28,450 nt of DNA from Rhizobium sp. Q54. GTDB taxonomy: Bacteria; Pseudomonadota; Alphaproteobacteria; Rhizobiales; Beijerinckiaceae. Location: NCBI GenBank assembly GCA_945903655.1, contig CAMDOY010000004.1, positions 1-28,450 on the forward strand, read 5' to 3'. Below, in pieces: positions 1 to 6,664 of the stretch. Each line of letters starts with the position of its first letter. Position 1 is the stretch's first letter. The notes beneath the pieces are model-generated. The model was given only the letters and a program-made list of their open reading frames with translations. It was not told where the DNA came from and made no database searches. The position numbers were made by a program, and so were the translations under genes.

Positions 1-668
1 GCGCTGCCCGTGCCCACGCTCATGGTGTCGCCATGGGGGAAGATCCAGGCGTAGAAATCGGGAGAGAGCTTGCCCCGATAGTAGATCTCGCAGCGCTTGG
101 CGAGCTCCTCGTCATTGGCGGGCGCCTCGATGATCTCGTGATAGGCGAAAACGAATTTCGTCTTGTCCGCGCCCGGCACTTCCTGGCGTCCCACCACCGA
201 ATTGGCGCCATCGGCGCCGATGATGATGCGCCCGCGAGCCTGCTCCATGGTGGCGGAGCCATCGCGGCGCTGGTAATGCACCACGGCCATGCCATCGGGA
301 TCCCTGATGATCTTCACATAGAGGCCCGTGCGGCGCTCGGCTCCGTTGTCCTGCGCGCGCTGGCGCAGCCACTCGTCATAATCCTCGCGGTCGACCATGC
401 CGACATAGCCGCCCTTGATGGGCATATCCACATTCTTGTCCTGCGGCGAAATCATGCGCGCCGAACTCACGCGCGCCTTCAGCAGATGCTCGGGTATGTC
501 GAAATCGCGCATGAGGCGCGGAGGAATGGCGCCGCCGCAGGGCTTGATGCGCCCGCCCTTGTCGAGCAGCAGCACCTTGCGGCCCGCACGGGCCAGATCA
601 TTGGCCGCCGTGGCGCCCGCAGGCCCGCCGCCGACGACGATGACATCATAAGTCTCCTGAGCGATCAT
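1..668 (-). CDS. bchP: Geranylgeranyl diphosphate/bacteriochlorophyll reductase BchP, C-terminus cut by window edge
   Basis: BchP reduces the geranylgeranyl tail of bacteriochlorophyll (or free geranylgeranyl diphosphate) to phytyl using NADPH, the last step of bacteriochlorophyll a synthesis. About 222 N-terminal residues are visible, a little over half of the usual ~390-400. Residues 8-18 carry the Rossmann FAD motif DVIVVGGGPAG. A KPCGGAIPP stretch near residue 42 and IIIGADGANSVVG near residue 148 are typical of the geranylgeranyl reductase/FAD-monooxygenase-like family. The ATG at 668 is preceded by a GGGAGG ribosome site and lies 15 nt after the bch2 stop, so the two are cotranscribed, as in other purple bacteria. 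No stop codon occurs before the window edge, so the gene runs on beyond base 1. Identification is firm from motifs and context. Confidence 0.95.
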   Translation of the reverse strand, partial: MIAQETYDVIVVGGGPAGATAANDLARAGRKVLLLDKGGRIKPCGGAIPPRLMRDFDIPEHLLKARVSSARMISPQDKNVDMPIKGGYVGMVDREDYDEWLRQRAQDNGAERRTGLYVKIIRDPDGMAVVHYQRRDGSATMEQARGRIIIGADGANSVVGRQEVPGADKTKFVFAYHEIIEAPANDEELAKRCEIYYRGKLSPDFYAWIFPHGDTMSVGTGS

Positions 669-683
669 GTCAGTCGAGCCTCC

Positions 684-2069
684 CTAGGTTCCCGCCGCGA
701 GCGGATTGTTTTTCGCGTTGATTTCGGCGTCGGCTTCAACGGTCGCGCCATCGGTGGTTAGTCGGGCCGCCAGCACTGCGGAGCCCAGAAACAGAACAGC
801 CTCGCCCAGGAAGACGCTGGCGTAGGCGAGGCTCGGGTCGGACAGGACATGGCGGGCGAGATCGACCGCCGCCGTTCCCAGAAATCCGCCAAGACCAAAG
901 GCGATGGCTTGCGCGGCGCCCCAGAGCCCCATGCGCGTGCCTTCGCGCGAGGCGGCGCCGGACCCTGCAAACATCATCATCGAACCGATGGCCGCGACCG
1001 CGAAGGCGCCGTTGGAGACGCCCAGCGCGAAGATGGCGGGACGCAAGGGAAAGTCGGGCCCGGTGAAGGGACCAAGCGCCAGCGCCCCCAGCGAGACCGC
1101 CGAGGCGAGGCAACCGCCAATGGTCCATTGGGTCAGCGTGCCAAGGCCGACGTAGGAGACGAAGAAGGCCACCGACAGCATGCCCACGAGAACGCCGCCA
1201 TGCTGCACCCCCGAGAGTTTGGTCGTGGCGCCCGGCGTCATCGAATAGACGAGCCCCGCATAGGGTTCGAGGATCAGTTCCTGCGCGCTGTAGGCGAGCA
1301 TGGAAATGAAGATGAAGATGGTGAAACGACGCGCCGCCGGCTCATCCCAGATCTGGCTGATGGCCTCGCGGAAGGGGGGCTTGCGCCGATTGGGGGCAGG
1401 GGTCGACGCAGGCGCCGCAGCCATGACCCCCACCTTGTCCTCGACGCCCCAGACCGCCAGCGAAGAGAGGCTGAAGGCGAGGGCGCAGACGATGCCGGTC
1501 ACGAGGATCAAGCGCTCGTTCGAGAAGGGGTCAAGGAAATGTCCGGCGAGCGGCGCCGTGATCGCAAAGCCGACGATCATCATGACCCAGACGGTGGTCG
1601 CAGCGGCGGCGCGGCGCTTGGGGGCCACGCAGGTCGCCAGCATGGTCAGGAGCGATGTGCCCGCCGCCCCCACGCCAAAACCGATCAAGAGGAAGGCGAA
1701 GACCGCGAGCGCCATGCCAGCCGCCAGATGAACGGACATCAGGGCGGTCGCCACCGCCGCGCAGGCGCCGCCAAAGGCCAGAATGCCCATGCCGCCAATG
1801 ATCCAGGGCGTGCGTCGCCCGCCAAGATCCGCGCGATAGCCCCAGGCGGGCCGCAGGATCTGCACGGCGTGGTGCAGGGCGAGCAAGAGGCCGGGAACCA
1901 TGGCGGGCAGGGCGAGCTCGACGATCATCACGCGGTTGATCGTCGAGGTCATCATCACGAAAATCGCGCCAAGACAGGTCTGCACGAGCCCGAGGCGCAC
2001 AATCCCGAGCCAGTTCAAGCCGCCTGGCTGCAGCGTTTCGGGAGGGGTTGGTTGGGCTGAGCTTTCCAT
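684..2069 (-). CDS. bch2: Bch2/ORF428-type PucC-family (BCD) major facilitator protein
   Basis: This 461-residue polytopic membrane protein has about 12 hydrophobic segments and belongs to the BCD/PucC branch of the major facilitator superfamily. Visible family hallmarks are INRVMIVELALPA near residue 45, ELILEPYAG in the middle, and GMGLWGAAQA-like text (RMGLWGAAQAIAFGLGG) near residue 390. Its place directly upstream of bchP identifies it as the orthologue of Rhodobacter ORF428/bch2, whose exact role (probably pigment delivery or handling) is not settled. The first ATG is at 2069; a TTG directly before it (2072) is possible. No Shine-Dalgarno sequence precedes either, and a -35-like TTGACA at 2104-2099 implies a very short or absent leader. 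bchG, usually just upstream, is not here. Confidence 0.88.
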   Translation of the reverse strand: MESSAQPTPPETLQPGGLNWLGIVRLGLVQTCLGAIFVMMTSTINRVMIVELALPAMVPGLLLALHHAVQILRPAWGYRADLGGRRTPWIIGGMGILAFGGACAAVATALMSVHLAAGMALAVFAFLLIGFGVGAAGTSLLTMLATCVAPKRRAAAATTVWVMMIVGFAITAPLAGHFLDPFSNERLILVTGIVCALAFSLSSLAVWGVEDKVGVMAAAPASTPAPNRRKPPFREAISQIWDEPAARRFTIFIFISMLAYSAQELILEPYAGLVYSMTPGATTKLSGVQHGGVLVGMLSVAFFVSYVGLGTLTQWTIGGCLASAVSLGALALGPFTGPDFPLRPAIFALGVSNGAFAVAAIGSMMMFAGSGAASREGTRMGLWGAAQAIAFGLGGFLGTAAVDLARHVLSDPSLAYASVFLGEAVLFLGSAVLAARLTTDGATVEADAEINAKNNPLAAGT

Positions 2070-2073
2070 CAAG

Positions 2074-2091
2074 TGGAAAGTAAACTTGACA
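2074..2091 (-). promoter_or_regulatory. Probable second PpsR box (imperfect) upstream of bch2-bchP
   Basis: Read on the plus strand this is TGG-N12-ACA, one base away from the PpsR/CrtJ consensus TGT-N12-ACA. It lies 7 bp from the perfect box at 2099-2116 and immediately before the bch2 start. Paired boxes about 8 bp apart are the known cooperative arrangement for CrtJ at bchC. Binding is inferred. Confidence 0.5.
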
Positions 2092-2098
2092 TTCCATC

Positions 2099-2116
2099 TG
2101 TCAAGACAAAATTACA
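2099..2116 (-). promoter_or_regulatory. PpsR/CrtJ operator box, perfect TGT-N12-ACA, upstream of bch2-bchP
   Basis: The sequence TGTCAAGACAAAATTACA matches the PpsR consensus exactly. On the minus strand it overlaps a TTGACA -35-like hexamer (2104-2099), so binding would block RNA polymerase at the bch2-bchP promoter. It sits in the 86-bp gap between ppsR and bch2, the right place for a light/oxygen-controlled operator. Confidence 0.72.
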
Positions 2117-2155
2117 GTTGGCGCCCGCAAGGCCTGTAAATGGAGGGACGACGCC

Positions 2156-3640
2156 TCAGTTCGGCTTGCCCTCGTCCTGCCCTTCGGCCTCGTTTTCCTC
2201 GGTATCGAGGTCGCCCAGCCCATAGCGGCGCAACTTGGCGTAGAGACCCTGACGGCTGAGGCCCAGCATGTCGGCGGCCGAGGCGCGGTTATCGCGGGTG
2301 AGTTCAAGCGCCGCCTCGATGCACAGGCGCTCGATGAGGTCGGTGGTCTCGCGCACCAGGCTCTTGAGGGGCACCCGTCCCACCAGATCGGTGAATTGCT
2401 CGACCGTGCGGGGCAATTCACGCCCGCCCAGCCGCTCCTTGCCCACGCGCCAACCGCTGCTGCGGATATTGAACCCGAGACAGGGCCGCTCGCCGCCCGG
2501 AAGCGAAACCGCCGTGATCTCAACATCTTCCGATGCGCCATATTCCCCGCGCAAGGTCGTGGAGAAATGCCGCACGAAACCGCTGGTCCGCAAATTCGCG
2601 AAGAGCACGTCAATATCCATGCCGGACCGACCGAGCCAGCGCTCCAGCGGTTCGCCGCGCGCCTGCTCCTCACTGGCGACCTGGACCAGATCCACGAAGG
2701 CGGAGTTGGCGGTCAACACCCGCCGGTCCGTGTCCGTGACCACGAAGGCGTCGGGCATCTTCTCCACAATCCGCAGAAGCGTGGCCTTTTCCCCCATGAT
2801 GGTCCCTGCGCCCGCGCCGACGCGGGACAAGAGCACCAGCAATTGGTTCTCGTTCTCCTGGCGGAACAGGGAGCCCGAGAGCAAGACCGCCTCCTTGTCG
2901 CCGCTGACCTGCACATGGACATTGTCCACGCGCGGGGCGACGCGAAGGGCGGCGGCGAAGGAGAGGGCCGCCTGACGGCTGGCCTTGTCAAAGAGATCGG
3001 AGAAGACGGATCCCACGACCTTGCGGCTGTCAGGCTTCCGGGCGTCCTGGCCCAGCAGAGCGAGCGCAGCAGGATTGGCCTCCAGCACGCGCTGGCTCTC
3101 CGAATCCACAATCAGCACCGCTTCGGCCGCCAGTTGGAACAGCAAACGATAGCGTTTCTCGGAGTCGCGGATGCGGGCATATTCCCGCTCCATGGCCTGC
3201 TGCGCCTCGATCAGGCGCTGTTGCAGGCTCGCCAGGGCGCGCTGATCACGTCCCAAAGCGACGATGCGACGATCCCGGTGATAGCGGACGACGCTGTAGC
3301 TGATGGGCACGTCCGGCCCCTGCGGCGCAGGGTGATTCACCTGGCGCCAGCGCGAGGGCTGCGCTGCGGCCTCATGGATCAGGGACTCGATTTTCGGCCT
3401 GCTTTCCACGGTGACCGTATCGAGCCAACGCCGACCGATCCAGTCCCGATAGGCGTCCCGGGCCAGATCCTCATTGCCAAAGGAGACGTCGCGGATGACG
3501 CCCTCGTTGTCGAGGACGAGCGCCACGTCACAGGCCTGGCCCAGCAAAGCGGCGGCGGTCTCAGGATCGATGGATCCAAGACTTTCGAGCGGCGCGCTGA
3601 AGCGCGTCCTAACCGCTACCGGCCTTTTAGGCTCAACCAA
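2156..3640 (-). CDS. ppsR: Photosystem repressor PpsR/CrtJ
   Basis: PpsR is the DNA-binding repressor of bch, crt and puc genes in air. The 494-residue protein has the family layout: an N-terminal PAS-like region (about 25-135), a Q-rich linker helix (about 133-160), two PAS domains (about 160-275 and 285-395), and a C-terminal Fis-type helix-turn-helix (about 428-475, core ASAADMLGLSRQGLYAKLRR). Cysteines are only C37, C387 and C440. C440, in IERLCIEAAL beside the helix-turn-helix, corresponds to the conserved redox cysteine, while the usual partner position near residue 272 appears to be serine. No in-frame ATG exists near the N-terminus; the start is TTG at 3640 with GGAG upstream. It follows ppaA by about 54 nt, and TGT-N12-ACA boxes flank it on both sides. 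Confidence 0.95.
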   Translation of the reverse strand: MVEPKRPVAVRTRFSAPLESLGSIDPETAAALLGQACDVALVLDNEGVIRDVSFGNEDLARDAYRDWIGRRWLDTVTVESRPKIESLIHEAAAQPSRWRQVNHPAPQGPDVPISYSVVRYHRDRRIVALGRDQRALASLQQRLIEAQQAMEREYARIRDSEKRYRLLFQLAAEAVLIVDSESQRVLEANPAALALLGQDARKPDSRKVVGSVFSDLFDKASRQAALSFAAALRVAPRVDNVHVQVSGDKEAVLLSGSLFRQENENQLLVLLSRVGAGAGTIMGEKATLLRIVEKMPDAFVVTDTDRRVLTANSAFVDLVQVASEEQARGEPLERWLGRSGMDIDVLFANLRTSGFVRHFSTTLRGEYGASEDVEITAVSLPGGERPCLGFNIRSSGWRVGKERLGGRELPRTVEQFTDLVGRVPLKSLVRETTDLIERLCIEAALELTRDNRASAADMLGLSRQGLYAKLRRYGLGDLDTEENEAEGQDEGKPN

Positions 3641-3681
3641 GGATCCAACTCCATCGCTCAGCAGGGAATGGCGATCCCATG

Positions 3682-3699
3682 TGTGCTGTAGTCCTTACA
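3682..3699 (-). promoter_or_regulatory. Possible PpsR box before ppsR (autoregulation)
   Basis: TGTGCTGTAGTCCTTACA fits TGT-N12-ACA exactly. It straddles the ppaA stop codon and the short ppaA-ppsR gap. Its inner bases are less like the other boxes here (which favour TGTCA...), so this one may be chance. Confidence 0.35.
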
Positions 3700-4594
3700 C
3701 AAGGGCTTGTCGTTTAATCAAGTTTGCCGCCGACTCCACTGCGGAGCGCGCGTCCACGGCCATAGCGTCGGCGCCCACGAGGGTCACAAGCCCGGGATTG
3801 TCGAGGAAGGCGAGACCGCCCAACAGGACCCGCAGATCGGGATTCGCGGACCGCCGTCTGGCGGCGACGACCGCGTGACGCAAACTCTCGACTTCGCGAT
3901 CATAACTCATTGAAAAGCCGATCACATCGAACCAAGAAGCCGCCACCTTGTCCAAAAATTCATGCTCGTTGGATTGGGTGACGTCCCAACCGGCGTCCTG
4001 AAAGAACTTTTCCACAATGGCGATGCCGAAAAGATGGGTTTCACCGGGGGCGGGCAGAAGCAGAACACGATTACGACCGCCGTCTCCCCCCTCGCCGCCC
4101 GACTGCACGGGGCTGAGGACCCGCAGGATCCGCTGCAACCTCTGGACCCCGACCGCCACCTCCATGAAGTCGCAATCGTCGTTTTCCCAAAGACTTCCGA
4201 GACGCCGCGCCGCCGGGGCGAGCAATTCCAGGAAGATGGCGTGATTGACGCCCCCCTCCGCGCGCATCTTCTCCACAAAGGCGAGGGCTTCATCCGGATC
4301 AGGCCTCAAGAGGACCTTCACAAAATCCTCGAGCCAGTTGGACAGAGAGGCTTCAACCTGTTGATCTCGTTTCGCTTCCATCTCGCCCTGAGAGATATGC
4401 GCCAGCATCAGGCGCGGCAGCACCTGCGCATGGACCAGGCGCTCGAGCCTGGCTTTCCAAAGGCTGGCCGAGCGGGGAAAAACACCGGACATATGAGCCG
4501 ACTGGCTCATATCCACCGCTTCTATATCAGCGGTATGGTCCCGGCCTCCAGCCTGAGGCTCCCCCATTTCGGAGAGATGATCACATTCTTCCAT
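3695..4594 (-). CDS. ppaA: AerR/PpaA-type B12-binding-domain antirepressor of PpsR
   Basis: This 299-residue protein resembles AerR/PpaA, which bind cobalamin or heme and modulate PpsR/CrtJ. The cap region holds SLWENDDCDFMEV (near residue 134), matching the W-containing helix above the corrinoid. The Rossmann-like B12 domain starts at RVLLLPAPGETHLFG, where His187 is the expected lower ligand (His145 in Rhodobacter capsulatus AerR). DVIGFSMSYD and LLGGLAFLD fit the rest of the domain. I chose the ATG at 4594, which has GGAG six bases upstream; a GTG at 4606 with GGGGG upstream would add four residues. It is first in the minus-strand unit ppaA-ppsR and diverges from bchF, the usual PpsR-linked position. 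Whether it binds cobalamin, heme or both cannot be told from sequence. Confidence 0.9.
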   Translation of the reverse strand: MEECDHLSEMGEPQAGGRDHTADIEAVDMSQSAHMSGVFPRSASLWKARLERLVHAQVLPRLMLAHISQGEMEAKRDQQVEASLSNWLEDFVKVLLRPDPDEALAFVEKMRAEGGVNHAIFLELLAPAARRLGSLWENDDCDFMEVAVGVQRLQRILRVLSPVQSGGEGGDGGRNRVLLLPAPGETHLFGIAIVEKFFQDAGWDVTQSNEHEFLDKVAASWFDVIGFSMSYDREVESLRHAVVAARRRSANPDLRVLLGGLAFLDNPGLVTLVGADAMAVDARSAVESAANLIKRQALV

Positions 4595-4688
4595 CGACTG
4601 CTCCACTTCAGCCCCCGAGCGTCGTCAAAGCGCGGGACTTTTTCTTTGACCGACCCTCCCGCATCGCGCGGATGAGCAGATCAGGTCG

Positions 4689-4706
4689 CCACTGCCTTTC
4701 CAGTGG
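4689..4706. other. Small inverted repeat in the ppaA-bchF divergent gap
   Basis: CCACTG and CAGTGG form a perfect 6-bp stem with a 6-nt loop. It lies about 95 bases upstream of the ppaA start and upstream of the predicted bchF promoter. It could be an operator half-pair or a leader hairpin of ppaA. I see no further support for a role. Confidence 0.3.
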
Positions 4707-4721
4707 ACGCGCCTACTATGC

Positions 4722-4739
4722 TGTAAGATAAATTTTACG
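4722..4739 (+). promoter_or_regulatory. Near-consensus PpsR box upstream of bchF
   Basis: TGTAAGATAAATTTTACG is one base from TGT-N12-ACA and AT-rich inside, like known CrtJ boxes. It abuts the 4738-4755 palindrome that overlaps the bchF -35 hexamer, and lies between the divergent ppaA and bchF genes. Confidence 0.5.
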
Positions 4740-4779
4740 TCAATCTAGATTGACAGTTCCGCTGGTGGAGTCCTAGACT
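4738..4779 (+). promoter_or_regulatory. bchF operon promoter with a perfect 16-bp palindrome over the -35 box
   Basis: GTCAATCTAGATTGAC at 4739-4754 is a perfect palindrome; with its flanks it reads CGT-N12-ACA, one base off the PpsR consensus. Its right half supplies TTGACA (4750-4755), and TAGACT (4774-4779) 18 bp further on is a plausible -10. This would start the long bchFNBHLM-lhaA-puh transcript about 48 nt before bchF. Hexamer choice is inference. Confidence 0.55.
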
Positions 4780-4833
4780 GCTGACATAGGCAATCCCCCT
4801 GGGGAGGGGGCGCCCACACGGCAAGGGCCGGGG

Positions 4834-5367
4834 ATGCAGGGAATGGCGGGACATCAGGCAGCCAGCGCGAAGACAAAGCCGCTTTACACGGCCGAGCAAA
4901 AGCGCCTGCGCGATGGGTCGGTCTGGACCCTGGTGCAGGGCGTCCTGGCCCCCGTGCAATTTCTCGTCTTTCTCGTCAGCCTCGGCCTCGTGCTGCGCTA
5001 CCTCGCCACCGGCGAGGGTCAAGCGGCGGCCACAATATCCATCGTTATCAAGACCTTGACCCTCTACACGATCATGGTCACCGGGGCGATCTGGGAGAAG
5101 GTTGTCTTCGGCGTCTATCTCTTCGCCGAGGGTTTCTATTGGGAGGACATGGTCAGCATGCTCGTGCTGGCCCTCCACACCGCCTATCTCGTCGCGCTCT
5201 TCAATGACCTGCTGGACACCCGCGCGCTGATGCTTCTCGCGCTGGCGGCCTACGCCACCTACGTGGTCAACGCCGCCCAATTCATCCTGAAACTGCGCGC
5301 CGCAAGGCTGCAGAGCGCTGCGGAGGCCATGACCAACGCAGGCGCCGCCATGGAGGCCGCCCAGTGA
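4834..5367 (+). CDS. bchF: 3-vinyl bacteriochlorophyllide hydratase BchF
   Basis: BchF hydrates the 3-vinyl group of (bacterio)chlorophyllide to 3-hydroxyethyl, which BchC then oxidises to the acetyl group of bacteriochlorophyll a. The 177-residue protein matches the family in length and in its YTAEQKRLRDGSVWTLVQG opening, followed by hydrophobic segments at about 35-56, 68-90, 105-125 and 130-150 (membrane association). The signature around GAIWEKVVFGVYLFAEGFYW is characteristic. The ATG at 4834 follows GGGCCGGGG; a second ATG at 4843 has worse spacing. It is the first gene of the plus-strand operon and overlaps bchN by 4 nt (GTGA). Control by PpsR is likely from the boxes upstream. Confidence 0.95.
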   Translation: MQGMAGHQAASAKTKPLYTAEQKRLRDGSVWTLVQGVLAPVQFLVFLVSLGLVLRYLATGEGQAAATISIVIKTLTLYTIMVTGAIWEKVVFGVYLFAEGFYWEDMVSMLVLALHTAYLVALFNDLLDTRALMLLALAAYATYVVNAAQFILKLRAARLQSAAEAMTNAGAAMEAAQ

Positions 5368-6662
5368 ACGCCCTGACCCCCCTCAGCCCCGGCGCCGTCA
5401 CCCCCGTTTCGGGCTGCTCCACCACCCCCGTGGTGCAGGAGCGCGGCCAGCGCGAGGTTTTCTGCGGCCTCACCGGCATCGTCTGGCTGCATCGAAAGAT
5501 TCAGGACGCCTTCTTCCTGGTGGTTGGCTCGCGCACCTGCGCCCATCTGGTTCAGTCGGCGGCGGGCGTGATGATTTTCGCCGAGCCGCGTTTCGCCACC
5601 GCCATTCTGGACGAGCGGGATCTGGCGGGAATCGCCGACATCGACGACGAGCTGGACCGGGTGGTCGGGCGCCTTCTGGAGCGCCGTCCCGAGATCAAGC
5701 TGCTGTTTCTCGTGGGCTCCTGCCCCTCTGAAGTCATCAAGATCGACCTGAAGCGCGCCGCCCAGCGGCAATCGCGGATTCATTCGCCGCGCGCACGGGT
5801 CCTCAGCTATTCGGGAAGTGGGATCGAAACGACCTTCACGCAGGGCGAAGACGCATGTCTGGCCTCGCTGGTCCCGGTCCTTCCCGACGAGCCCGCCAAC
5901 GCGCCGCATTCGCTGCTGGTCGTTGGATCGCTCGCAGATGTCGTCGAGGACCAGTTTGCGCGTCTTTTCGATGAGTTGGGTATCGCGCCTTGCACGTTCC
6001 TCCCCATGCGCCGCGCGACGGACTTCCCACCCGTTGGACCCAATACATCCTACGTGCTCGCGCAACCGTTCCTCGGCGACACCTCTCGCGCTCTTGAAGA
6101 GCGTGGCGCAAAGCGCATCGCGGCTCCCTTCCCCCTGGGCGCGGAAGGCACCACCCTGTGGCTGCGCGCCATCGCCGACGCCTTCGGCGTCAGTCCCGAA
6201 CTCTTCGAAAAAGTGACCGCCCCCGGCCGCGCCCGCGCCATGCAGGCCCTCTCCCATTCGAAGGGCATGCTGGCGGGCAAGCGCATGTTCATGTTCCCCG
6301 ATTCGCAGCTGGAAGTGCCGCTGGCGCGCTTCCTCTCCCGCGAGCTCGATGTGGAGATGATCGAGGTCGGCACCCCCTATCTGCATCGCGAGCATATGGC
6401 CCCCGAACTGGCGCTGCTGCCCGAGGGCCTGCGCATCGTCGAGGGCCAGCATGTGGACAATCAGCTGGATCGCTGCCGCGCCGCGCGCCCGGACCTGACC
6501 CTCTGCGGCCTTGGCCTCGCCAATCCGCTGGAGGCCGAGGGCATGAGCACAAAATGGTCCATCGAGCTGATCTTCACGCCCATCCAGGGCTACGAGCAGG
6601 CGGGTGATCTCGCCGAATTGTTCGCCCGTCCGCTGAACCGTCGCACGCGGCTGGAGGTCTGA
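5364..6662 (+). CDS. bchN: Dark-operative protochlorophyllide reductase subunit BchN
   Basis: BchN and BchB form the nitrogenase-MoFe-like NB component that, with BchL, reduces ring D of protochlorophyllide without light. The 432-residue protein has the three cysteines that ligate the NB [4Fe-4S] cluster: C34 (REVFCGLTG), C59 (GSRTCAHLVQ) and C120 (VGSCPSEVIK). These are shifted by exactly eight from C26, C51 and C112 of Rhodobacter capsulatus BchN. The start is GTG at 5364, overlapping the bchF stop (GTGA), so translation is probably coupled. The stop is 2 nt before bchB. No odd features. Confidence 0.97.
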   Translation: MNALTPLSPGAVTPVSGCSTTPVVQERGQREVFCGLTGIVWLHRKIQDAFFLVVGSRTCAHLVQSAAGVMIFAEPRFATAILDERDLAGIADIDDELDRVVGRLLERRPEIKLLFLVGSCPSEVIKIDLKRAAQRQSRIHSPRARVLSYSGSGIETTFTQGEDACLASLVPVLPDEPANAPHSLLVVGSLADVVEDQFARLFDELGIAPCTFLPMRRATDFPPVGPNTSYVLAQPFLGDTSRALEERGAKRIAAPFPLGAEGTTLWLRAIADAFGVSPELFEKVTAPGRARAMQALSHSKGMLAGKRMFMFPDSQLEVPLARFLSRELDVEMIEVGTPYLHREHMAPELALLPEGLRIVEGQHVDNQLDRCRAARPDLTLCGLGLANPLEAEGMSTKWSIELIFTPIQGYEQAGDLAELFARPLNRRTRLEV

Positions 6663-6664
6663 CC

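Noticed and set aside
849..2060. Open frame of 403 codons on the plus strand opposite bch2
   Set aside because: Highly charged, low-complexity translation (R, G, D, H rich); the minus strand encodes a clear membrane transporter.
2396..3691. Open frame of 431 codons on the plus strand opposite ppsR
   Set aside because: Shadow frame; the minus strand has PAS domains and a Fis-type helix-turn-helix.
5259..6452. Open frame of 397 codons on the minus strand opposite bchN
   Set aside because: Antisense shadow of bchN, which has all three cluster cysteines.
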